Notes: generated by a model from the letters alone, not told the origin. A stretch of DNA of 64,000 bases from Endocalyx cinctus (GCA_001600455.1 BCKC01000007.1:2792019-2856018), one strand, 5' to 3'. Positions 10,656-21,932 are shown, numbered from the stretch's first letter. Numbers and translations are program-made.

Positions 10656-12143
10656 CTATAACTTTGCTCTCGTCGCATCCAGAGCTTCATGCTTGGTAAC
10701 GGCGTCCTGATGCATATCGTAAGCATTCATCTCCTCGATCGTGAGCTTGTTATCCTCGTTCGCGACCTTGTACATGGGGTTGTCAGTGTTAGAGGAGAAC
10801 CCGATCCGCTCCGTGATGTTTAAGCGAGCCCTCGCACTGGCCGCCTGCACGCGGCTCGCGCGCTCCTTGCGGAGCTTCTCGTACAAGGATAGACTCTCTC
10901 GGATATCGCCGTTGAAGTGCTTATCGTTAAACACGATGCCGATCGCGGCCGCGTCTTCGATAGCCATACAGGCTCCTTGAGATTGGTCGCTAGTAAAAAG
11001 CCGTTAGTGATGTTCGTTTGCGCGGGAGCGGGAGACGGAAAAGGGGTAAGCAGAAAAAAAAAAAAAAAAAACTCACGGCATCATCGGATGAGCAGCATCG
11101 CCTAAAATGCATGCCACTCCTTTTTGCCAATGCGAATATTCCTGGTGTACCCACAATCTCCACGGCCTGATGTCGGTAGAGACGCGCAGGTGCGCAAGGA
11201 CGTCGGGGTCCAGCTCGGGGTAAGGGGCCAGCAATTCATCGACGCTAGCCTCAGCATCCCAATTCTGGCTCGCGCTACAAATTTTTATCAGTTAGCCGAA
11301 GTTCTGTCACAGCGTTATAGCGTATGATATATATTAAGGGTGGGGAACGGAAGGAACTTACTAGTCGCCCTTTGCTCTCGGAAAGAAGCAGTAAAAAGAC
11401 AGAACCTCTCCGCCTTGGCAAGGAGAAAAGACGATCTTGTCAATGCCTTGGCCACCCCAGTACTCGATAGCGTCGTTGGCGGCGAAGTCTTTGAGGCCTA
11501 GTTTCTTGGCCAAGGTTCTAGAGACGTTCGCGTGGAGACACGACGAGGTCGAAGGCTCCCGGTCGGGTGTGATGCCAATGATTCTCCGAACCGTTGACCC
11601 AATACCATCCGCGCCGACGATTACGTCATGCTTCTTCTGCACTCCGTTCTCGAACGTGATAAAACCCGTGTCCAGGTCGATATCCTTGCACTTGTGGTTC
11701 ACGACGAGCTTAGCCGGCGTACCTTGGCCCTCCTCGCCCACGGCGGCGTCCATGAGCATCTTGTGCATGTCCTGGCGGTGGAACATGTTATAAACGTTGC
11801 CCCATCTCTCCTCGTAATCGGCGAGGTCGTACACGTTGGACTCCTCCCCCGTCGTCCAATCGTGGTGAATCAGCTTCCGGAGCACGACGGGTTTTCCGGC
11901 CGGGACGTGCACGCCCCATTCGTGCAGCCACTTGGTGCCATTGGCGGCACACGAAATCGACGCACCGACCTCGCCCGCGTAATCCGCGCGCTCGTAGATC
12001 GTTACTTTGTGGCCAGCCCGTCGAAGCGAAGTAGCGGCCGCGAGTCCGCCAATTCCGCCGCCCACAACGGCAACGTCCAGGGCTCGCCAGCCTGTTTCTG
12101 AAGGCATTTCTTCGGCTTCTACGTTAGGAGAAAATATGCTCAT
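10656..12143 (-). CDS. FAD-dependent aromatic monooxygenase, salicylate-hydroxylase type
   Basis: Flavin monooxygenase of the PHBH/salicylate hydroxylase family, which hydroxylates aromatic acids using NAD(P)H. Three exons, 12143-11362, 11274-11077 and 10989-10656, join to 437 residues. The dinucleotide-binding motif VVGGGIGGLAAATSLRRAG lies near residue 26, followed by the acidic end of strand 2 (IYERAD). VIVGADGIGSTVRR matches the DG motif. The second FAD motif, GDAAHPMMPDQSQGAC, is assembled across intron 2, with the flanking AIEDAA helix. There is no C-terminal membrane anchor of the kind found in kynurenine 3-monooxygenase, and the motifs fit salicylate hydroxylases better. Next to kynureninase, anthranilate is a plausible substrate; this is inference. 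A CGGA array lies about 350 bases upstream. Intron 2 contains a T-tract of about 18 bases. Confidence 0.9.
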
Positions 12144-12491
12144 GCACGGAAGGAGAATTAACTAGTGAAACGGCGGTCGAAGCAGCTAAATTAAAGCGCG
12201 CCTAAACCTATAATATCTCTGCTGTGTTATGAAACTAAAATGTTCATGAATATGGATAATTCATTCCTAGCACAGACTCTTCACTACATATACATCACGG
12301 TACAGGTCCTATCATCAGATCCTATCAATTAATTTTCAAAAGATATTGATCATGAACTCTCTGATAACCAGATAACTAGATAACCAACGGAGCTCAAAGG
12401 AGATTGGCGTTGATAGAGATTGGCACACTGTTCCCACAAGCTTCAGAGCGACCGGAAATAATACATGTTTTGGTCTAGATAGGTACAGATA

Positions 12492-12560
12492 TCCGCGCTT
12501 CCGTCTTCCGCCATCCGCGATTTTCATCCGATCTGTCTTCCTGACCTTCCTGACCTTCCG
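12492..12560 (-). promoter_or_regulatory. CGGA array facing the FAD monooxygenase gene
   Basis: TCCG occurs at 12492, 12500, 12507, 12514, 12527 and 12557, so CGGA reads in the sense direction of the monooxygenase gene. The core spacing is 8, 7 and 7 bases, matching the array before kynureninase. It starts 349 bases upstream of the start codon. The similarity of spacing and orientation suggests one regulator for all three cluster genes. Confidence 0.55.
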
Positions 12561-13733
12561 GGAATGGCATCACGCATCTCAAATGATGAGATCACAGGGT
12601 CACATTACGATCCAATCAATTGAATTGTCATATTCTTTACTTGATTGATTAAGCATTCATATGGAATCAGCCGGGTGTAAGCGTTGCCAGAATACCTCCT
12701 TACTCAGCACTCACGTTACACAAAAAGATGACAACAACATGGATGTTTCATTGTATCTAGAATCGAGATCGTAAATATCATTAGACTTTGATCTATTTAA
12801 TAAAATGACTTACAATAAAAGTAATCGTAAATACCCGGATTTCCTTACATTATGCGGAATAGAGTTGAGTTAAGTTAAGTACATGTACTTGAGTTTGAGT
12901 TCCTAGCTAAGTCTCTATAATTTGATCTACTAGGGCCTAAGTTACGTATCTAGTTAGATACTGGAAACCGGAATGGTTTTCATCTTTCAAGTTTGAAAGC
13001 TTTATCAAGTATTTAACAAAACATCAAGTTCGAGCTTTATTTTGAATGAAATATCTCTAGGAGGAAAAGGGTAAACAGCAAGTGTATCATATACTATTTT
13101 CTAGTTGTAAAAGTGATGTCGTTAAATCTAACTGTATCTCACTATACGTGTGATATTATCTATCACCTTGTTCAGAAATAATCCTGTCCATGGCCTCGGC
13201 TGCTACCTAAAGCAGCTATATATCCTTAATACTATCAGCACGACTACCGGCCATCGTAAGCATCCAACCAATAACGAAAGGTAACACACTCTCGTTCCCT
13301 AAGCACATGGAGTCAACAATCTCCTATTAACGACAAGTCCTCACTACTTGCAACATATATAAGAACATATCTAAGGAGAAGATATTCTTTGGCGGAACTT
13401 TTTATCTCTTTATCTCCACCCGTCTCGCTGTTGACTGGGATAGGACCGTTGATCGCCACTCATGTTTGCACTATCACCGCTCCCGTAGTAGGGCCCGGCT
13501 AGGATATTAAGTACCTCGGGAGCAGTTATCCGCTTCTAGCGCCTTCCGGAAGAGGCCTATCGGTAATCCTCCCAGCGTCTACGGGAAGCGGCATGTTGAT
13601 GACGACTCAACGTGCCCACGGAGGAAGACCTAGATAAGTACAGAAATCATCTCCCTCACGCACGATCACAGGCGTTTTCACAACTCTTTTGAGCTCAGAT
13701 CCCGTCCTGAACACATGGCTGTTGGTATTCCGT

Positions 13734-13785
13734 ACGGAGCTTCTGACTTTACTGATAACGGAGCTAGCTCTTAGCGTACGGAGCT
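13734..13785. repeat. Three dispersed ACGGAGCT repeats
   Basis: ACGGAGCT occurs at 13734, 13758 and 13778, the outer two preceded by CGT. They lie in the spacer just downstream of the unrecognised gene at 13857-15152. The role is unknown. Confidence 0.35.
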
Positions 13786-13856
13786 CGGTGAGCAGGTTTC
13801 AGCTATCTCAGACTTACATATGAGAAGAATTAGACGATATATTGAATCAAGTTTAT

Positions 13857-15152
13857 TCATTTCTTTCGAAAACGATATAAATCATAAGCGCAGACGCTAT
13901 CTAGTCTCGTACACACTTTTTCTTCAGCGAGGTAAGCGTCATATAGATCCATTGCCGCAAGCCACCACTGTTTCGTGTCGGGATGATGAAGCATCGACGC
14001 AACCTCAGCTCTGCAGCAGACAAATCGCGTGACTAGTGCAGGAGAGTCAACCGGTAGCTCGGCCTCCAGATCTCGATCTAACTCATTACTAAGACCGTAG
14101 TTTTTAGATTTAATTGAACGAGCCCGCAAGTTTGAAAAAGTCATGTAAATAGTGTCGGGCTGTGTATCAGGCTCGGGTAATGGCATAGGTTCGCCAAAGA
14201 AGGACTCTAAAACCTTGAGACTCTCTGCGGCATGATGGCGCATGATGAGACAGTATGCAATTTGGTGAGCAAGCTCAGGTATCATAGGGCTGACGTTGAA
14301 ACAGTGCTTATCGAGATGGTAGGTCGGCTGCTCTCTGAAAAATGTGGCGAGGGCCTTTTGGCTTGCCAGATCAACTCGAGTGGGCTCCGACGATGCACCG
14401 AGTCGAGACACTAACTACACGTACTTGGAGGTCAACGAGACGTGAGATGAGACGGCGTGGAATCGGGGTTTCTTACTTTGGGAACGAGGAAAATGGATCT
14501 GACGCCCGATAACTGATCAGACTTCCAAGTCAACGGTAACGCATCAGATGCCCAGCTTGCCCTATTGTTGTGCGGTAGAAAAAGTTTCAAGGACTTTATA
14601 TCACCCCAGTTTTCGTCTCGGTGTCGCAAGAACTGGACTTCTTTGGCTGACACGGGGAATGAGATGTTGTGATGATGTAAATGACGTAGAGCATTGAGAA
14701 GACTCTCCTCGAGCGCTTCGACGTATTGTAGCTGGTCGGGGGCGGGTTCCTTATAGCTGAGATTTAATAAGAACTCCGGAAAATCGATACGATAATGATT
14801 TTTGGGGAGGGTGGCAAAATCGAATTCGATGATGCGTTGGGAGTCATCTTGGCGGATGGGGCGGAGCGTGTAATACTGAGAGCGCAGGAGGATCAATAGT
14901 GACAATTGACAGGTATAGGCTTCTTTAGTCTCACACTGAGGGTTCATCACAAGGTCAGCTTCATCGAGGACTTTGGCGGTTTGGGGGAGGGCAGTAACTT
15001 ACGAGTATAACGGTCTTGCGTGCGCCACGATGTTTCCGACGCGTCTTTATGGTAGATTGGGGTCCCTGGGAACTGCCTTTAGATGTTACTGCCACGGCGG
15101 CTTGTGGACGAGGTTTACACGTTTGACTTTTCAGACGAGATAAGCGGTCCAT
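13857..15152 (-). CDS. Unrecognised fungal protein
   Basis: Three exons, 15152-15003, 14935-14477 and 14414-13857, join to 388 residues. The introns are 67 and 62 bases, each with a GTAAG donor, and the frames agree. I do not recognise the family. The first 50 residues are basic and Lys/Arg/Ser-rich, ending in TRRKHRGARK, and could be a nuclear signal or a disordered tail. The rest is mixed helical with many Leu, His and Arg residues, for example EALEESLLNALRHLHHHN near residue 125. No signal peptide or membrane segment is seen. It is divergent from the PD-(D/E)XK-like gene across 402 bases, so the two may be co-expressed. An alternative upstream start would add about 22 hydrophobic residues but is less likely. 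Confidence 0.6.
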
Positions 15153-15554
15153 TGGTTGATCGCTCGGGTGTTGCTTTGTATACGGGATGAAAATAAGAAA
15201 AAAGTACCTAGATACCAATCACGATGTGGGGGTCTCCAGTTTTAAGCGCTTAATGTTTCAAGGATGATAATTATCGGCGTGTCAGTACCTTATTAAATCA
15301 GCGAATGCAATTTATGCATCGACTGGCTAAGAGGTGTCGTGGAGGAGTTTAGGAAACTGTTGGATGTTGTAATTGAGGAACTAGGTATATATATATATAT
15401 ATATATATATAGGAGGTAGTAAACTCTTTTGTATAATAGGGCGAGATTGGATACATCTTTAAACAACTTAGCAGCCGCCTGCCAGCTTATCTTATCTATC
15501 TGCCAGTCTGCATACTAATTGAAACCAATTACGTAATATCAACTACCTGACGTC
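15153..15554. other. Intergenic region between divergent genes
   Basis: 402 bases between two start codons. It contains a TA microsatellite at 15386-15411, which may act as a poly(dA:dT)-like promoter element. Nothing else is recognised. Confidence 0.5.
15386..15411. repeat. (TA)13 microsatellite
   Basis: Uninterrupted TA dinucleotide run of about 26 bases. Confidence 0.9.
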
Positions 15555-16754
15555 ATGGCGCAACCAGCTTTCCCTTCCATCCGTCACTGGCTCAACACTG
15601 CGCTGCCCGACAAACCCTTTTTCTACCCTAGTAATCGACATCGCATAACGGGTATTAATCGGATATACTCATCGCTTGTCGAGTCGATCAACATACAGCG
15701 GTGGGATGAGCTCAACATAGATGCGCTCAGCACCGCTTCAGCGCTTTCGCACCTCGGGCCTGAGCTAGACCGCCCTCTCAAAGACGGCCTCGCAGTATCC
15801 AAACCCGTAGTTCTGGACGCTTACCGCGTGCTCGTTGTCGAAGCGAATCTCGAGCACTTTCTCAATCAATCGATCATCTACTGCGTGAATATAGCGCTAC
15901 ACAGCATTTATCAGCCCCCTATAACGGTCCTTCCCCATATACCGTTTACCCTGTCCGTGCCCCGTGACAACTCCATCCAAGAGTGGAAGAGTTATACGCC
16001 TGATTATACTGTGTTTAAGGGACACGTTGAAGGAAATCCTGACCTTTTATACAACCACAATTCAAGCCTTATCGTAGGTGAGGTCAAGTTATGCGGTGAC
16101 GTAGTGCCAATAGACCGCGTCACGCATACTTCCGGAATGAGCTGGTCTACTTTAGGTCAACTGTTGTGGTACTGTGTAGGCCGCAAAACACGCTTCGGCT
16201 TTTATATATCTGACATGGAGCTCGTACTTATGGAGTTCATCGTCAATCGCAACGACACTGTTGAGGCACTGAGTGACGTGGTAGCCAGAGCCGAATCCGA
16301 ACTGAGCAGCCCTATGCAGGGTAATTCACCAAGCAGTGCGCCTGCACCCAGCAAGCGACGACTCACAAACTCGACGATCGGCTCGTCTGCATCACCTAGC
16401 GATCGCCACCAGCATAAACGTAGCGGTGCTCCTGCTAAACCTATGAACAGTGATGAACTACTTACTTCACCGCTCTCATCGCCCAGGAGCATCTCGGAGC
16501 AGCCTAACTCTCAGACCCCGGAATTTGAAGCCAAGCATCCCTACTCGAGCGATTCCTACATTCCATCCAGTCCTGGTGAGATCAGCGCCCAGACCCTCGA
16601 AGACTTAGCCTCTACCGGAGGCAACGTCACAGTTCGCCTGTACTCGTTTCCAACCCGTTATATAGAAAAATGGCCCACTGCTCTTTTCAGGTTTATCTCA
16701 TTAGCCCAACATGTGGATGCTACCGATACTAAAAGTATATCTGCTGCCTATTAA
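15555..16754 (+). CDS. PD-(D/E)XK nuclease-like protein
   Basis: Intronless gene of 399 residues. The core has the signature of the PD-(D/E)XK nuclease fold: Asp150 in TPDYTVFKG, then Glu176 and Lys178 in LIVGEVKLCGD 26 residues later, then Gln202 and Tyr206 in LGQLLWYC, which fits the QxxxY motif of RecB-like members. GRKTRFGFYISDMELVLMEF continues as the expected beta strands. Residues 1-120 are helical; residues 245-355 are Ser/Pro-rich and likely disordered. Many fungi encode expanded families with such domains, and most are uncharacterised. Whether it cuts DNA is not known. The start at 15555 is the first Met in frame. It is divergent from an unrecognised gene, and a degenerate region follows it. 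Confidence 0.7.
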   Translation: MAQPAFPSIRHWLNTALPDKPFFYPSNRHRITGINRIYSSLVESINIQRWDELNIDALSTASALSHLGPELDRPLKDGLAVSKPVVLDAYRVLVVEANLEHFLNQSIIYCVNIALHSIYQPPITVLPHIPFTLSVPRDNSIQEWKSYTPDYTVFKGHVEGNPDLLYNHNSSLIVGEVKLCGDVVPIDRVTHTSGMSWSTLGQLLWYCVGRKTRFGFYISDMELVLMEFIVNRNDTVEALSDVVARAESELSSPMQGNSPSSAPAPSKRRLTNSTIGSSASPSDRHQHKRSGAPAKPMNSDELLTSPLSSPRSISEQPNSQTPEFEAKHPYSSDSYIPSSPGEISAQTLEDLASTGGNVTVRLYSFPTRYIEKWPTALFRFISLAQHVDATDTKSISAAY

Positions 16755-19272
16755 TCTCTAGGACCACTTAATAAATAAGTGGTAAATATACTTATAGGAG
16801 TCTTCCATCTGGGTTATACGACTGGGACGTAATTAACATCAACGAAAGGGCACAGATGACTTGAATCATTTTGTACAAATCAACGTTAAATTGCAGACCT
16901 TGGAGAGAAGTATGGACATAATTTCTTCCTTCTCGTTTTTCTGAAGTGGCACTTCCTGATGCTCATACACGGGAGAAGCTTGCACCTGGTTTCTCAGTGA
17001 CCAAAGCGTTTTCTTTGGTTCTCATTCGGCTTTGGAACTTGTCGGATCGCTCCTTTACTAACCCATTTCGTTGGGGGTTAAATCGAGAATATTATTGTTG
17101 AATCAAAGTTACCTGTATAATTTTTTAACATTTGTTATAATAGAGTGTCCTTGCCCGCCTCTGCAGACTAAAGCCTCGCTCTACAGTATTTTTATTAAAT
17201 ATCTGTATTTATCATCTTTGTTGTCTCTCGGTTGAGTCAATCCAAGTATGCCTCCAAAGTAAGTCATAATAGATGGATAATGCTCAGTGAGTTTTTATTT
17301 GAAAGTGCTTCTAGAATAAAGTTTGGAAGAAGTGATAGAGAACTGGCGAGTTTCTTCATATAACGGGATAACTAGAATGCAGTACTCTGACTTGGTAGAC
17401 TTTCTGAAGAGGGTCGATTATTGCGATGGAACGGCCCGCTCCTTTTATAAACCCAAAATAGACTTTTCAGTTGCTATAGGGATCCATTATCCCCGTCAGC
17501 CTGTGGCCGATCCTCTAGTTAGGGGCGCACGATAGGAGTCTTGGCTGCTAGGTGACAGCGACGGTGGCGACATTTCTTTATATTATGGTAAATCCAGAAA
17601 GAATTATTATATGAACCATAAAATCTTGCTCCGTTATAACTATACAGCTATATCTCTTATTTGTAACTGCTCCTCCTTCCCTTGACCCCCATAGTTGTTT
17701 CATAACGTAGCAAACAAATTCTGTTCAACAACCCCATCTATCGTGAAAGCGCCTATCTTGAGCTACATCTCCATGGTTTTCAGCTCTTCTCTTAAAGTTT
17801 TTATAGTATTTTCGGTGTTGTTTTAAGTTAGTCTTATAAATATATTCCCTCGTTGTGCACAGATCAGCAAATTACCCTGTGAACACTCTACACGTATCTT
17901 ATTATGGCGTGTTTTCCGAGCTTAACCTCCACGATCTATGGCTCTCTAGCTAGCTGTAGGGCATCTCGTAGTAAAATTTTATTAGAAAATTTAAGGCACT
18001 TCCGTAAGCAGAGCTCAAGTCTAGATCAACTTCGTAATCACGCGGCAGCCTACCTCTCGGACGCTTGCTACCGATCCCACTACGGCCTCCATGCCAAATG
18101 GGGCTGCTTGCCTTCGCTGCGCTCGGTCTGCGTTGCGGTTGCCCGTATCACGTGTTTCCCTTTTTTTTATGTTATTATCATCCATGGATATGAGTCCTAA
18201 AAGCTCAGCAAGCCCCTAAGGAGCTCGAATTTAGCCTAGGGAATATTTCGAGTATACTCATCTACCCGTATCTTGTTTAGTTAAAGAGAATTCGCAGTTG
18301 GCTGGGGCATTTAAACAGTTGTCAAAAAGGGGAGTGTGGTTTAGGAGCTTCGCAATGCGAGGTTGTATAACCACATAAGCTCTTGGGCTTTCTAGTCCTG
18401 ACTACTCCGTATGTATTGCAAATATGTGTTAATTTAATAATTTACCCTTATAAAATCATAAATAAATTATAAGCATTTAACTAAAGTGAAATATTCAAAT
18501 AGAGCATTATATTAAACTGTACTGAATAACAACATGTTAAATACACCGAAGTCCGAGCTCGTAACAGTAAGGATAGAGTGGTAGAACTTCGGTTAACCAC
18601 TTTTTTCATACCTTTTGGGGAAACTTCGGTAGGAAAGGATGATCGGACCGGGGTTCCGACTGGGTTCGTCAACCTTCTTCAACACTACTCCAATACCATT
18701 CCCCTTGTGTGGCAGCATTGATGCCCGCTTCCTTTGTCTTCACCCCCGCTATCGTAGTAGAGTGAATGGACAGCAATGCAAGCAATCGTAATAATCTGCC
18801 GTCTATCGTATCAAAACACCAATCTGGACATAGACAGGATAAGACGGCATATCCATTGCATCCTAGTCTGCATCCGATGTACCTTGGAAGCGGCACGTTT
18901 GCTCGCGCTTTGGTCGCCTAACCATTATGATCAAGAAAAAGAAAATCCTTACGTCTAGAGAGCAAGAACTACTCCTAAGTATATCAAATGTGATTGATAA
19001 ATTCTCTGGTGAACCCTGCTTGAATATGCCAATGGTGATAGACGCGGAAGTAACTACTCCTTAGGCCCAATCTTTACGAGGTCGAGGTTGCTTTATGTTG
19101 GCAGCGATCGTGGGTCTATGGAGCTTAGCAAGATAATTGGCATGCATAGGGAGAAGCTCTAGGTTTTCTTACTTATAGCGCGTCTTGCCCACCGTCCCCA
19201 TCCTCGATTTGTTTAAACCTAGTGTCGTACCACACATTTCCTTTATTCATCCCATCGGGCCTTAGAATTACT
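16755..19272. other. Intergenic region, 2.5 kb, possibly degenerate
   Basis: No intact gene is supported. Short open frames at 17323-17535 and 17904-18200 have some protein-like composition but lack convincing starts or splice partners. A segment beginning TGTTGAATCA at 17097 resembles an LTR end, but no matching partner, target-site duplication or polymerase gene is seen. Confidence 0.4.
17323..17535 (+). pseudogene. Possible coding relic
   Basis: An open stretch of about 70 residues (ENWRVSSYNG...DYCDGTARSFYKPK) looks somewhat protein-like but has no ATG at its start, and a stop lies immediately upstream in frame. It could be a decayed gene fragment or chance. Confidence 0.15.
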
Positions 19273-21932
19273 ATGGCGGATATCAACGTAGCCGAAGTTT
19301 TGAAAAAGCTCTCAATGAGCGATAAAGTCGATCTTCTCGCTGGTACAGGAGTCACCTTATCCATATTACTACATCACGCCAATCGAGTGCCAAATAACTA
19401 ATCTCAATTGAAATTGTACTACAGGCATCGACTTTTGGCACACCAAGGCTCTACCCGAACATGGCATTCCGTCGCTGAGACTGTCGGATGGGCCTAACGG
19501 AGTCCGTGGCACCAAATTCTTTAATGGCGTCAAGGCTGCTTGTTTCCCTTGTGGTACCGCACTTGGTGCTACTTTCAATCAGGAACTACTCCAAGAAGCC
19601 GGTAAAACGATGGGAGAGGAGGCCAAAGTCAAAGGCGCGCACGTCATCCTTGGCCCGACCATTAACATGCAGCGAGGTCCCCTCGGGGGTCGAGGATTCG
19701 AATCTATCAGTGAAGACCCGTTCCTAGCCGGTCTTGGAGCAGCAGCTCTCGTGAAAGGTATCCAATCAACAGGCGTACAAGCGACGATCAAGCACTTCGT
19801 GTGTAACGATCACGAGCACATGCGCAATGCAGTACAGGCAATCATCACCGAGCGAGCACTACGCGAGATATATGCCCTTCCATTCCAGCTCGTCGTCCGT
19901 GATGCCAATCCAGGTGCATTCATGACCGGTTACAATGGCGTGAACGGAACGTTCTGCAGCGAAAACACTAAGTTGTTGGACCAGATGCTGCGCGGAGAAT
20001 GGGGTTGGGACGGCATGATTATGAGTGACTGGTACGGGACGTATACCACAACCGAGGCTGCCATTGCTGGTCTGGACCTGGAAATGCCCGGCCCGCCACG
20101 TTTCAGAGGTGAACCTCTCAAGTTCAATGCCTCTTGTAACAAAGTACTTCCTCATATTTTAGACCAGCGAGCTAAGGCTATGTTGGAGTTCATCAAGAAG
20201 TGCTCTGCTAGCGGGGTAAAGGAAAATGCACCAGAGGGTACCGCCGATACCCCTGAGACAGCCGCTCTTCTCAGACAGATAGGTAACGAAAGTATTGTCT
20301 TGATGAAGAACGAAAAAAATGTTCTGCCTTTGAAGAAAGACAAGAAGGTATGGGAAATATTATTGGCTTTTCCTCACCTCAACCTTGACGCAGGTTCGCT
20401 AATCAAGACCATAGACAGTTGTCATCGGGCCAAACTCGAAAATTGCCACATATCATGGAGGAGGCTCTGCCTCATTGGCTGCATATTACGCAATTAGTCC
20501 CTATGATGGTATCGCGAGCAAACTTTCAACGCCGCCAGACTACACGATTGGCCAGTATTCTCACAAGATGTTACCCATTCTCGGCTATTCGACTAAGACG
20601 GGCAAGGGAGATCAGGGAATGACCATGAAGGTATACCTAGAAGGGCCCGAAGTTTCCGATAGGAAGGCAGTCGATGAGATTTCGTTACTAAAAACTGAGA
20701 TGCTTCTCGTCGATTATACAAATCCTAAAATTACGAGCTCGCTGTGGTATGCGACCATGGAAGGTTCCCTTACTGCCGACGAGGACTGCACCTGGGAGTT
20801 TGGACTAGTTGTGTCGGGGACAGCTAACCTGTACATCAACGACAAGTTGGTCATCGACAATACCGAGAAGCAGACGCTGGGGGATGCCTTTTTCGGCAGT
20901 GCAACGGTAGAAGAGAAGGGGAAATATGAGTTTAAGAAGGGAGAGACATATAATGTCAAGGTCACATTTGCATCGTCACCAACGTCAAAGCTGGGATCAA
21001 ACGCGGTCCTCCTTGCCGGCGGCGCGCTGAGAATCGGTGGGTGCAAGATCCTCGACCCCAAGGCTGAAATTGCGCATGCCGTCGAGATGGCCAAAGGTGC
21101 CGACCAAGTAATTGTTTGCGCGGGCCTAAACGCAGAATGGGAGACGGAAGGACACGACCGAGCGGATATGAAGCTGCCTCCCGGCCTCGACGACCTGATC
21201 AGCGCCGTCGCCAAGGCGAACCCGAGCACGGCCGTGGTCATGCAATCCGGCACGCCCGTCGAAATGCCGTGGATCAACGACGTGAGCGCCCTCATTCACG
21301 CGTGGTACGGAGGAAACGAGACGGGAAACACCATAGCGGATATCCTTTTCGGCGACGTATGCCCGTCCGGCAAGCTCAGCCTCAGCTTCCCCGTGCGCGT
21401 GCAGGACAACCCGACTTTCCTCAACTACCGGACCGAGGCGGGACGGGTCCTTTACGGCGAAGACGTCTACGTCGGATACCGCTACTACGAATTCGCCGAG
21501 AGGGACGTCCTGTTCCCTTTCGGTCACGGGTTGAGCTACACCACCTTCGCCTTTTCGGACCTGTCCGTGAAGGACGCGGACGGCAAGTTGACCGTGTCGG
21601 TGGTGGTCAAAAACACGGGCGACGTGAAAGGAGCCGAGGTGGTCCAGGTTTACGTGGCGCCTCCCGAGAACTCCCCTAAGAAGGTCAATAGACCCGTGAA
21701 AGAATTAAAGGGATTCGCGAAAGTGGAGCTGGCTCCTGGGGAGAGCAAGACGGCAAGCGTGGAAATTGTCTCCAAGTATGCGGGCAGCTACTGGGACGAA
21801 GACCGTGATCAATGGTGCGTAGAAGGTGGTGAATACGCGGTAATTGTGAGTGACAGCAGCGATGTAAAGGAGGGAAAGGCGCTTAAGGGTTCATTCAGCG
21901 TACCCGAGACCTACTGGTGGTCTGGTGTGTAA
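19273..21932 (+). CDS. GH3 beta-glucosidase, intracellular
   Basis: Glycoside hydrolase family 3 enzyme that removes terminal beta-linked glucose. Three exons, 19273-19342, 19425-20347 and 20415-21932, join to 836 residues. No signal peptide is present, so it is probably cytosolic, as in many fungal GH3 enzymes of this length. Domains in order: N-terminal GH3 barrel with RLSDGPNGVRGT and the nucleophile Asp225 in GMIMSDWYGTY; the alpha/beta sandwich beginning TVVIGPNSK; a PA14 insertion at about residues 400-550; and a C-terminal fibronectin-III-like domain starting near FAFSDLSVKDADGK and ending near ETYWW. HFVCNDHEHMRN carries the conserved Lys-His-Phe region. The first exon is short and its donor was chosen so that LLAGIDFWHT matches the family. 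Fta4 follows 474 bases downstream on the same strand. The enzyme appears intact. Confidence 0.93.

Larger units (their letters stand above)
12144..13856. other. Intergenic region, 1.7 kb
   Basis: AT-rich region holding the FAD monooxygenase promoter and the 3' side of the next gene. Its notable contents are the TCCG array at 12492-12560 and three ACGGAGCT repeats at 13734-13785. No coding region is supported. Confidence 0.55.

Noticed and set aside
12336..12527. 63-residue minus-strand frame overlapping the CGGA array
   Set aside because: Short, without features; the array is better explained as regulatory DNA.
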